Shown here: piece after piece, positions 23,589-30,929 of the stretch
Layout of the letters: every line of letters starts with the position of its first letter
Position numbering within the stretch: the stretch's first letter is position 1
From: UBA1858 sp964636225
GTDB taxonomy: Bacteria > Pseudomonadota > Gammaproteobacteria > UBA4575
DNA length: 38,380 bases
Assembly (NCBI GenBank): GCA_964636225.1
Contig: CAZWQM010000015.1
Coordinates: 1 to 38,380, forward strand
Direction of reading: 5' to 3'
The notes under the pieces: model-generated
Database searches by the model: none
Told to the model about the DNA's origin: nothing
The model's input: the letters and a program-made list of their open reading frames with translations, nothing else
Translations under genes and position numbers: made by a program

Positions 23589-24806
23589 TTATTTATTTGC
23601 TCGCGCTTGTGCTTGTATTCGCAATCTGAGCGCATTCAATTTAATGAAGCCTTCCGCATCTTTTTGATTATATGCGCCCTGATCATCCTCAAAAGTGGCG
23701 ATTTCTTCGCTGAACAGGCTATCCTTTTCAGACTTACGGCCTGTGATGCTTATACTACCTTTGTATAGCTTCAAACGCACCTCCCCAGTCACAGTTTTTT
23801 GAGTCTGATCGACCAAGGCCTGAATGGCCTGGCGTTCCGGGCTCCACCAGTAGCCGTTATAGATAAGAGTCGCATATCGAGGCATCAAATCATCCTTAAG
23901 ATGAGCCAGCTCACGATCCAGTGTGATTGATTCCAGTGCGCGATGCGCTTTCAGCAATACGGTTCCTCCTGGCGTTTCATAACATCCACGAGATTTCATT
24001 CCAACATAGCGATTTTCAACAATATCAAGACGGCCAATGCCATGCCGACCTGCACACTCATTAAGTGTTTTCAGCATGGTGGCCGGGGATAATTTCTCAC
24101 CGTTTAATGTGACGGCATCGCCCTGCTCAAAACCCAACTCGATATATTCCGGTGTATCCGGCGCCTGCTCCGGAGAAACACTCCAACGCCACATATCCTC
24201 TTCAGGCTCGGTCCAGGGATCTTCCAGCGGACCACCTTCATAGGAAATATGTAGCAAATTCGCATCCATGGAGTAAGGAGATTTGCCCTTACGTTTCTGT
24301 TCTACCGGTATGCCATGTTTTTCCGCATACGCCATTAATGTCTCACGCGAGCTCAGATCCCATTCACGCCAGGGCGCAATAATCTTAATGTCCGGATTCA
24401 GTGCATAGGCGCCTAATTCAAATCTTACCTGATCATTGCCTTTACCGGTCGCGCCATGAGAGATGGCATCAGCCCCTGTTTCGCGTGCAATTTCAATTAA
24501 ACGCTTGGCGATTAATGGACGCGCAATTGATGTGCCTAACAGGTATTCTCCTTCATAAACGGTATTACAACGAAACATGGGATACACAAAGTCGCGCACA
24601 AACTCTTCGCGCAGATCCTCAATGTATATTTCCTTTACTCCCAACTGCTGAGCCTTGGCCCTCGCCGGCTCCACTTCTTCGCCCTGCCCCAGATCTGCTG
24701 TAAATGTAACCACTTCACACTGATATTGCTCTTCCAGCCAGCGTAAAATGACCGATGTATCCAGCCCTCCGGAATAAGCAAGGACGACTTTTCGAATGTC
24801 TGTCAT
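23589..24806 (-). CDS. argG: Argininosuccinate synthase
   Basis: ArgG condenses citrulline and aspartate with ATP to argininosuccinate, the second-to-last step of arginine synthesis. The PP-loop is VVLAYSGGLDTSVILRWLEEQY near the N-terminus. AISHGATGKGNDQVRFELG, PYSMDANLLHISYEGGPLEDP and GRLDIVENRYVGMKSRGCYETPGG are diagnostic. At 405 aa it matches the usual type I length. The gene is divergent from rnt; its promoter has a TATAAT element with an ARG-box-like palindrome. argD and argF lie about 6 kb away in the opposite direction. Confidence 0.98.
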   Translation of the reverse strand: MTDIRKVVLAYSGGLDTSVILRWLEEQYQCEVVTFTADLGQGEEVEPARAKAQQLGVKEIYIEDLREEFVRDFVYPMFRCNTVYEGEYLLGTSIARPLIAKRLIEIARETGADAISHGATGKGNDQVRFELGAYALNPDIKIIAPWREWDLSSRETLMAYAEKHGIPVEQKRKGKSPYSMDANLLHISYEGGPLEDPWTEPEEDMWRWSVSPEQAPDTPEYIELGFEQGDAVTLNGEKLSPATMLKTLNECAGRHGIGRLDIVENRYVGMKSRGCYETPGGTVLLKAHRALESITLDRELAHLKDDLMPRYATLIYNGYWWSPERQAIQALVDQTQKTVTGEVRLKLYKGSISITGRKSEKDSLFSEEIATFEDDQGAYNQKDAEGFIKLNALRLRIQAQARANK

Positions 24807-24843
24807 AATATTTATAGTTTATGTTGCCAAGATAAAGCTGGCT

Positions 24844-24865
24844 ATTATATCGAATGATGATTCGA
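24844..24865 (-). promoter_or_regulatory. argG -10 element abutted by an ARG-box-like palindrome
   Basis: On the minus strand TATAAT (complement of 24844-24849) lies 37 nt upstream of the argG ATG. Directly upstream of it lies the perfect palindrome TCGAAT-GATG-ATTCGA (24850-24865) in the spacer. The -35 position (AGGCCA) is a poor match. An ArgR box has the pattern TGAAT-4 nt-ATTCA; this site differs symmetrically in one base per half (C for T). Binding by ArgR or another repressor is inference. Confidence 0.5.
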
Positions 24866-24902
24866 ATGGCCTAGCACCAATCACAAATTATTAGAAATTC
24901 CC

Positions 24903-25595
24903 ATGTCTACCTTACATACTGTTATCAATCAGGACACCCAATTCGTACCGATGGGAAATCGCTTTAGAGGGTTTTGCCCGGTTGTAGTCGATGTTGAAAC
25001 GGGCGGTTTCAATGCACAAACCGATGCATTGCTTGAAGTAGCCGCAGTGATTTTGGGCATGGATGCGAATGGTGTGTTGCACTGCAAAGAATCTCACAGC
25101 ATACACGTGCAGCCTTTTGAAGGTGCCAATCTGGAACCGGCTTCGCTGGAGGTCAACGGCATCGACCCCTATCATCCATTACGCATTGCCTCACCTGAGG
25201 ATGAAGCACTCAAGGCAGTATTCAAGCATGTACGCAAAACCATGAAAGAAAACTTATGCAAGCGTGCCATTCTTGTTGGACATAATGCTTTTTTTGATTT
25301 GAATTTTTTAAATGCCACTGTTCAGCGTGCAAAAGTGAAGAACAATCCCTTCCATCCATTCAGTTGCCTTGACACTGTCAGTCTGGGGGCCATGGCTTAT
25401 GGACAAACCGTGTTATCCAGAATTGCACAGGTGTCGGGATTAGGCTGGGATAACGAGGAGGCACACTCCGCACTTTATGATGCACGCATGACAGCGGAAA
25501 TTTTTTGCACTATTCTCAACACATGGAATAGCAAAGTAGAATGTATTATTCCCACTTCAAATCCTCTTGCAAAAAGCGACACCCCCGCTGAATAA
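24903..25595 (+). CDS. rnt: Ribonuclease T
   Basis: RNase T is a DEDDh 3'-5' exonuclease that trims tRNA and other stable RNA 3' ends, working as a dimer. Catalytic residues are D30 and E32 in VVDVETGGFN, D132 in GHNAFFDLNFL, and H188 and D193 in EEAHSALYDARMTAEIF. They align with the E. coli residues with a uniform offset of about 7. Length is 230 aa. It is divergent from argG with a 96-bp gap. The efpL start follows 61 bp after its stop. Confidence 0.96.
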   Translation: MSTLHTVINQDTQFVPMGNRFRGFCPVVVDVETGGFNAQTDALLEVAAVILGMDANGVLHCKESHSIHVQPFEGANLEPASLEVNGIDPYHPLRIASPEDEALKAVFKHVRKTMKENLCKRAILVGHNAFFDLNFLNATVQRAKVKNNPFHPFSCLDTVSLGAMAYGQTVLSRIAQVSGLGWDNEEAHSALYDARMTAEIFCTILNTWNSKVECIIPTSNPLAKSDTPAE

Positions 25596-25656
25596 CGCTT
25601 TAATAAACCATTACTACTTTTCACTATACTTCATAAATACAACAAGATTTACGCAT

Positions 25657-26223
25657 ATGCCAAAAGCCAGTGAACTCAAGCGCGGAATGGTCATTGATAT
25701 TGATGGTATTCCTCATGCAGTCAAAACCGTCGAAGCCAGAAGCCCATCTTCTCGCGGCGCCAGTACTCTATATAAAATTCGTTTTAATAATCTCAAATGC
25801 GGGCAAAAACGCGATGAATCCTACAAAGGAGATGATTTATTAAAAGAAGCCGACTGTGTTCGCGTACCCGTGCAGTACTCCTATACGGACGGAAACAATG
25901 TGATATTGATGAATACCGAAGACTACTCCCAGTATGAAGTCAGTATTGTAGACATTGAGGATTTAATGCCTTATATCAGTGAAGGACTTGAGGGACTGAC
26001 CGCGCTGATTATGGACGGAGTTCTGCTCAGTGTTGAATTACCTCAATCCGTTGATCTTGAAATTATTGAAACCGCGCCGGGAATAAAAGGGGCCACGGCG
26101 GCCAGTCGCACCAAACCCGCTATTTTGAGCACGGGTCTGGAGGTTCAGGTCCCTGAATATATTGAAACTGGTGAAGTCATTCGAGTGAATACCAGCAGCG
26201 GAAAATTTATGTCGCGTGCTTAA
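25657..26223 (+). CDS. efpL: Elongation factor P-like protein EfpL (YeiP)
   Basis: EfpL is an EF-P paralog that relieves ribosome stalling. Three OB/KOW domains are present: ASELKRGMVIDIDGIPHAVKTVE (domain I), NNVILMNTEDYSQYEVSI (II) and GATAASRTKPAILSTGLEVQVPEYIETGEVIRVNTSSGKFMSRA (III). The domain-I loop reads RSPSSRGASTLYK with an unmodified Arg at position 33, where EF-P has a modified Lys; this is the EfpL hallmark. The ATG at 25657 gives 188 aa, equal to the usual length; the frame extending to 25567 lies in rnt. The ribosome binding site is weak. Confidence 0.96.
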   Translation: MPKASELKRGMVIDIDGIPHAVKTVEARSPSSRGASTLYKIRFNNLKCGQKRDESYKGDDLLKEADCVRVPVQYSYTDGNNVILMNTEDYSQYEVSIVDIEDLMPYISEGLEGLTALIMDGVLLSVELPQSVDLEIIETAPGIKGATAASRTKPAILSTGLEVQVPEYIETGEVIRVNTSSGKFMSRA

Positions 26224-26285
26224 CTCGACAACAACACTATTTGGCAAACTGTTCTTTTGCGTTTAGAGACTGTTTTATTCACTTA

Positions 26286-26603
26286 TTAACTGGTAGCCGC
26301 TTCCGCTACCATTTTTTGCAACTCACCTCTTTCCGCCATTTCAAGCGTGATATCACAACCACCTATCAATTCACCATTGATATATACTTGTGGAAAAGTT
26401 GGCCAGTCCGCATAACGCGGTAGATTCTGAAAAATTTCAGGGTCCATAAGTACGTTAACGTAAGCAAACTCATGCCCGCATTTTTTTAATGCTTCTACAG
26501 TTCGCATGGAAAAACCGCATTGCGGCATTTGCGGCGTGCCTTTCATGTAAATAATGACGGGGTTTGACTCAACCTGTTCTTTAATTCTATCTAACACATC
26601 CAT
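26286..26603 (-). CDS. grxD: Monothiol glutaredoxin Grx4
   Basis: GrxD is a CGFS-type glutaredoxin that shares a [2Fe-2S] cluster with glutathione and works in iron-sulfur cluster delivery. The active site CGFS is at residues 29-32 in MKGTPQMPQCGFSMRTVEAL, and the WPTFPQVYINGELIGGCDI segment supplies the glutathione-binding residues. The ATG at 26603 (105 aa) has AAAGGAT about 7 nt upstream; the frame to 26645 has no support. It is the last of three minus-strand genes (hydantoinase B, amidotransferase, grxD) and convergent with efpL. Confidence 0.97.
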   Translation of the reverse strand: MDVLDRIKEQVESNPVIIYMKGTPQMPQCGFSMRTVEALKKCGHEFAYVNVLMDPEIFQNLPRYADWPTFPQVYINGELIGGCDITLEMAERGELQKMVAEAATS

Positions 26604-26673
26604 ACGGGTATCCTTTGAGAAATCTGTGTGGAAATTTGGAAGCATTCTAAGCGGCTCATGCCCGACATGCTAC

Positions 26674-28458
26674 CTATCGTGAGGGATACGCAAGCCGATC
26701 GACATTTTGCTGCAACCATTGCTCAAGCAATGCCATATGCCAGACCTTGCTACCCTGTAGACGGGTATGATGCTGATCTGGCGCCGCCAGCAACATTTCA
26801 ATATATTCACGTGAAAACAGGCCACGCTGAATACACGCTTGGGACATTAATGTATCCCGTACCATCTGCAGAAAATAACCACGGACATATTTCAGTGCCG
26901 GCATGGGAAAATATCCTTTCGGCCGATCAATAACCGCATCTGGAATAATCCCTCGAGCAATTTTCTTCAACACATACTTGCCACCCCCTTGAAGTTTCAT
27001 TTCGGGTGGCATTTGCATTGCCAGCTCAACTAATTCGTGATCCAGAAAGGGGACACGTGCTTCCAGCCCCCAGGCCATTGTCATGCTATCGACCCGTTTC
27101 ACCGGATCATCAACAATTAATGTGGTCACATCATATTGCAGCACGGCATCAATAAAAGTATCGGAATCACTTTCTTCCAGCGCTTGTTTAACCATCTTAC
27201 GAGTAAAATCCTGTCGCACATACGCTGTATTAACCGTTTTGGCATATTCATCAAAATCGCGATCAAAATAAAAAGAAGAAAAGCGTTCAATATAACTTCC
27301 CTGTGCTGCATGCATTTTTGGATACCAGAAATAACCCGCAAATACTTCATCGGCGCCCTGGCCGGACTGCACCACTTTTACGTCTTTGCTGACCTGTTCA
27401 GCCAGCAAATAAAAAGCCACGGCGTCTTGCGCCACCATGGGCTCCGGCATACATTGAATGGCTTCCGGCAACCTGGTCAGCACCTGGTCATTGGGAATAT
27501 GAAAACGATGATGGTTTGTTGAGAAACGCTCGACTACAGCATCTGAATATTCAAATTCATGGCCACGTTCTTCCGGCTGATCTTCAAAGCCAACCGAATA
27601 AGTATTTACTCGTCCGTGCTTCTGAGCCAGCAAACCAACCAATAAGCTCGAATCCAACCCTCCCGACAGCAATACGCCTACTGGCACGTCTGCAATTTGC
27701 AATCGACGATCTACCGCCAGCTGCAATGCATGTTGTATTTCTTCAATCCATTCCTGTTCACTTCTTTGCTGCGTTCGACGCGCAGACAATTTCCAGTAGG
27801 CTTGTGACTCACTCACACCCTTGGCATCAACCCACATGAAATGACCGGGTGGTAATTTTCGAATGCCCTTTAATATTGTTCTTGGAGCAGGCACCACTGC
27901 ATGCAGGGTGAATTGATGTTGCAGTGCTTGCACATCAATCGTAGTGTCTACATCACCGCTGGCAAGCAGAGCCTGTGTATTGGAGGCAAACAAAAAAGAT
28001 TTGCCTGTCTGGCTGTAATAAAAAGGTTTAATTCCGAGCCGATCACGCGCAATAAATAATTTCTGAATTCGCTGATCCCAGATTGCAAACGCAAACATTC
28101 CAATAAGTTTTTCAACACAATGCTCACCCCAAACCTGATAGGCTTTCAGTATGACTTCAGTATCGCCACTTGAAGTAAATTGCACACCTTGTGCCTGCAA
28201 TTGTTTGCGTAGCTGAGGATAATTATAAATGGTACCGTTAAACACAATGGAAATAGACTGATCCTCATTGCGCATAGGTTGATGACTGGCGGAAGACAAG
28301 TCAATAATGGACAAACGACGATGCCCCAACGCGACATGTTGATTGACATACACTCCCTGGTCATCGGGGCCACGACGTTCCAGATGCGTAAGCATGGTTT
28401 TAATCCGCTGCTCATCAGGCGCATCCACCCACATTAGTTCTCCGCAAATTCCACACAT
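26674..28458 (-). CDS. Asparagine-synthase-like amidotransferase, N-acetylglutaminylglutamine (NAGGN) type
   Basis: This is a 594-aa glutamine-dependent amidotransferase. It has the N-terminal nucleophile C2 (MCGICGEL), the glutaminase motifs RRGPDDQG and FNGTIYNYPQLR, and the synthetase PP-loop SGGLDSS at residues 265-271. The segments EPMVAQDAVAFYLLAEQV, KVVQSGQGADEVFAGYFWYP, LIVDDPVKRVDSMTMAWGLEARVPFLDHELVELAMQMPPEMK and RPKGYFPMPALKYVRG match the family (TIGR03104) that makes N-acetylglutaminylglutamine amide, an osmoprotectant dipeptide, rather than housekeeping AsnB. The partner ATP-grasp/GNAT synthetase, usually adjacent, is absent. Instead the gene lies 35 bp after an orphan hyuB and before grxD. 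A standard asparagine synthase remains the alternative. Confidence 0.82.
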   Translation of the reverse strand: MCGICGELMWVDAPDEQRIKTMLTHLERRGPDDQGVYVNQHVALGHRRLSIIDLSSASHQPMRNEDQSISIVFNGTIYNYPQLRKQLQAQGVQFTSSGDTEVILKAYQVWGEHCVEKLIGMFAFAIWDQRIQKLFIARDRLGIKPFYYSQTGKSFLFASNTQALLASGDVDTTIDVQALQHQFTLHAVVPAPRTILKGIRKLPPGHFMWVDAKGVSESQAYWKLSARRTQQRSEQEWIEEIQHALQLAVDRRLQIADVPVGVLLSGGLDSSLLVGLLAQKHGRVNTYSVGFEDQPEERGHEFEYSDAVVERFSTNHHRFHIPNDQVLTRLPEAIQCMPEPMVAQDAVAFYLLAEQVSKDVKVVQSGQGADEVFAGYFWYPKMHAAQGSYIERFSSFYFDRDFDEYAKTVNTAYVRQDFTRKMVKQALEESDSDTFIDAVLQYDVTTLIVDDPVKRVDSMTMAWGLEARVPFLDHELVELAMQMPPEMKLQGGGKYVLKKIARGIIPDAVIDRPKGYFPMPALKYVRGYFLQMVRDTLMSQACIQRGLFSREYIEMLLAAPDQHHTRLQGSKVWHMALLEQWLQQNVDRLAYPSR

Positions 28459-28493
28459 ATATTTCTTATTTGTTATACATTAATATTAACGAG

Positions 28494-30050
28494 TTAAGTG
28501 CACTCGTTAACTTTATAGACACCGAAGCCGCCACCACCCGGCGTTTCTATTCGCAGGCAATCTCCAGCGGTTACAGATAATGATACTTTGCTATCAATAA
28601 TTTGATCATTGAGTAGATTTCTTCCTGTGCTTCCCGCTTCACCCCCGTACAAACCATAAGGCTGATGTGTTCTACGCTCGCTTAACACAGTGACACGTGC
28701 TGCACGCAAAAACTCAAACTCCCTGACAATGCCACAGCCTCCATATTGCTGGCCGACTCCCCCCGAGTTATCACGGATAGCATAGCGTTTAATCCTGAGT
28801 GGGTAATTCATTTCCAGCACTTCAATCGGCGTGTTTTGAGTATTTGTCATATGCGTTTGTACAGCATCCATTCCATGATGCTGCGCACTGGCACCGGCAC
28901 CACCACCAATGGTTTCGTAATAACTCCATGGGCTCTCTCCCTGTGCTCCCATAGCAATATTATTCATGGTGCCCTGACTGGCTGCCGGTATTTTATGTGG
29001 ACAGGCCTGCGCCAGTGCCGCAAATAATACATCGACTATACGTGAGCTGGTTTCCACATTGCCCGCGGCCACTGCAGCCGGAAACGCAGCATCTACCAAG
29101 CTACCCTCTGTGGTATAGATAGTCACCGGTTCAAATGCTCCTGCGCATAAAGGTACATCATCATTCATTAAGCAGCGAAATACATAGTAAACAGCAGCTG
29201 CAGTCACTGACCTTGGACAGTTGATATTTCCTTTGACCTGTGGTGCTGTTTCAGAAAAATCCACATGCACACGTCCGGCATTCACTTCTACCTTGACATG
29301 AATCTGAATTTTAGAATTTCCCAGCCCGTCATCATCCATGTAATCGACAGCAGTATAGCGCCCATCAGGAATACGTCTTAACTGGCTTAGCGCCATTCCT
29401 TTTGAGTACTCAAACATTTGTTGAATTAATACACGATACTGTGGAACGCCCAGTTCGCTGACATAAGCCTGTAAACGAGCAACGCCATGCAAGTTTGCGC
29501 CCATCTGCGCACTGAGATCGGCAAAAGTATTTTGCGGGTGTTGCACGTCTGAAAAAATATCTGCAAATACTTCATTATTGATTTGATTATTTTGACCCAG
29601 AAGTTTTGGAGATATCACCGCCCCTTCATCCAGCAACGAAGATGACAATGGCATGGAACCGGGCTCTTCTGAACCAATATCTGCATGGTGAGCACGATTT
29701 GCCACAAAACCGATACATTCATTTTGTACAAATACCGGCATTACCAAAGTTATGTCCGGCAAATGCGTTCCACCCAGATATGGATCATTAAAAATTATGG
29801 TATCTCCCGCACGCCAGTCAAAACGCTCAACAATGCTATCCATAACATAGGCCATGCTTCCAAGATGCACCGGAATATGGGCTGCCTGGGCACACATTTT
29901 TCCCTGACGATCAAACATGGCGCAGGAATAATCGAGTCGATCACGTATATTGGGAGAAAATGCCGCATGACGCAGCAGAGCCCCCATTTCCTCACACAAT
30001 GCATTGATTTTGTGTGTAAATAAACTTAGCTGAATTGCGTTAATAGTCAT
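28494..30050 (-). CDS. Hydantoinase B / oxoprolinase-type protein, stand-alone
   Basis: Proteins of the HyuB family open five-membered cyclic amides such as hydantoins and 5-oxoproline, usually with a HyuA partner and ATP. The 518-aa sequence contains the typical N-terminus (EEMGALLRHAAFSPNIRDRLDYSCAMFD, HIPVHLGSMAYVM, NDPYLGGTHLPDITLV, FVANRAHHADIG), the central GNINCPRSVTAAAVYYVFRC and AGNVETSSRIVDVL, and the C-terminal GGGAGASAQHHGMDAVQTHMTNT and CLRIETPGGGGFG. It is near full length for the B subunit. The start is the ATG at 30050. No HyuA gene is nearby, and the frame next in line is the amidotransferase. The substrate is unknown. Confidence 0.88.
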   Translation of the reverse strand: MTINAIQLSLFTHKINALCEEMGALLRHAAFSPNIRDRLDYSCAMFDRQGKMCAQAAHIPVHLGSMAYVMDSIVERFDWRAGDTIIFNDPYLGGTHLPDITLVMPVFVQNECIGFVANRAHHADIGSEEPGSMPLSSSLLDEGAVISPKLLGQNNQINNEVFADIFSDVQHPQNTFADLSAQMGANLHGVARLQAYVSELGVPQYRVLIQQMFEYSKGMALSQLRRIPDGRYTAVDYMDDDGLGNSKIQIHVKVEVNAGRVHVDFSETAPQVKGNINCPRSVTAAAVYYVFRCLMNDDVPLCAGAFEPVTIYTTEGSLVDAAFPAAVAAGNVETSSRIVDVLFAALAQACPHKIPAASQGTMNNIAMGAQGESPWSYYETIGGGAGASAQHHGMDAVQTHMTNTQNTPIEVLEMNYPLRIKRYAIRDNSGGVGQQYGGCGIVREFEFLRAARVTVLSERRTHQPYGLYGGEAGSTGRNLLNDQIIDSKVSLSVTAGDCLRIETPGGGGFGVYKVNECT

Positions 30051-30083
30051 CAATTATGATTGTTTTTGATTAAAAAACCTTCT

Positions 30084-30124
30084 ATGGTTAGGCTGCTAAA
30101 ACTGCATGGTTAGAACCATTCTAA
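30084..30124. promoter_or_regulatory. Direct repeats and palindrome between hyuB and the microprotein gene
   Basis: ATGGTTAG occurs at 30084-30091 and 30106-30113, exactly 22 bp apart (two helical turns). The second copy leads into the perfect inverted repeat TTAGAA-CCA-TTCTAA (30110-30124). The block sits between the divergent hyuB and 25-aa gene, the place for a shared operator. A regulator cannot be named. Confidence 0.4.
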
Positions 30125-30167
30125 TTAGTATTTACATAAATAATAACAACAACAATCGAGGTACTGC

Positions 30168-30245
30168 ATGAATCCACTTAACTCAATTTTAGGAACTATT
30201 ATTTCCGGCTTTGTACTGGCAATAATTATTACGCAGATTGTCTAA
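30168..30245 (+). CDS. 25-aa single-helix membrane microprotein
   Basis: A 26-codon gene encodes MNPLNSILGTIISGFVLAII plus five further residues (ITQIV), a single hydrophobic helix with no charged side chains. GAGGT lies 6 nt before the ATG. The next gene, a membrane protein of the urate-oxidase-N type, starts 59 bp after its stop in the same direction. By analogy with other single-helix subunits of membrane complexes it may be a small subunit or regulator of that protein; this is inference. Chance is possible at this length, but the ribosome binding site and clean hydrophobicity favour a real gene. Confidence 0.55.
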   Translation: MNPLNSILGTIISGFVLAIIITQIV

Positions 30246-30304
30246 AAGGCTTCGCAGCCTATAACGCATAACAACAATAATCAAAAATAACAGGAGACGT
30301 GACT

Positions 30305-30799
30305 ATGAATACATGGTCCTTAATCGTTTGGCTACATGTCTTTGCCGGTATTATCTGGATCGGCTTACTTTATTACTTCAACTTTGTACAAGTGCCGGCA
30401 CTCGCTGCTGCCACGGCAGATAGCGATGGCCCCGGTCCGGCCGCCATTAGCAAGTATATCGCTCCACGTGCATTAGCATGGTTTCGCTGGGGTGCACTTG
30501 CAACATGGCTCACAGGCGCGGGAGCACTTTCCTATGTCGGCGGTTTTGTTCCTAATATGCTTTTCACTAATGGTGTCACCGTGATTGGTATTGGCGCTTG
30601 GCTGGGTACCATCATGCTTCTGAATGTATGGGGACTCATCTGGCCTAATCAAAAGAAAGTGCTTGGCCTCAAGCCCGCATCTGACGCTGAAAAAGCAACG
30701 GCAAAAAAAGTGGCTTTTATCGCTTCACGCACAAATACTTTGCTGTCTATTCCAATGTTGATGTGCATGGTGGGACACGGTCACGGGTTGCCTTTCTGA
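30305..30799 (+). CDS. Membrane protein of the urate oxidase N-terminal (PuuD-like) family
   Basis: The 164-aa protein has about four membrane helices. The WLHVFAGIIWIGLLYYFNFVQVPAL motif with a conserved histidine (H11) matches the family whose longer members (PuuD) fuse this membrane part to a cytochrome c. Here no CxxCH motif is present, so it is the membrane part alone. The C-terminal HGHGLPF keeps two histidines and may bind metal or heme. The start is ATG 30305 with AGGAG 8 nt upstream; the in-frame GTG at 30299 is too close to that site. It is followed by a strong terminator, so it probably forms a two-gene unit with the microprotein. The function is not established. Confidence 0.75.
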   Translation: MNTWSLIVWLHVFAGIIWIGLLYYFNFVQVPALAAATADSDGPGPAAISKYIAPRALAWFRWGALATWLTGAGALSYVGGFVPNMLFTNGVTVIGIGAWLGTIMLLNVWGLIWPNQKKVLGLKPASDAEKATAKKVAFIASRTNTLLSIPMLMCMVGHGHGLPF

Positions 30800-30872
30800 T
30801 TTATTCACAAAAGGCAATTATTGCCTGCCAGGACGTGCTGGAAAAACAGCCTGATTGGTAGCATAATTTCAC

Positions 30873-30908
30873 AACGGCAGCGCAACATCGCTGCCGTTTT
30901 TGTTTTTT
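30873..30908 (+). terminator. Strong intrinsic terminator
   Basis: A perfect 9-bp GC-rich stem ACGGCAGCG (30874-30882) with loop CAACAT and arm CGCTGCCGT (30889-30897), plus an A-T closing pair, is followed by TTTTTGTTTTTTT. It ends transcription of the membrane protein gene before argD. Confidence 0.93.
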
Positions 30909-30929
30909 TGAATTGCTGAATAAATTACT

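Noticed and set aside
26674..28458. Housekeeping asparagine synthetase B
   Set aside because: Length and the C-terminal segments (DDPVKRVDSMTMAWGLEA, RPKGYFPMPALKY) fit the N-acetylglutaminylglutamine amidotransferase family better, although AsnB remains a fallback.
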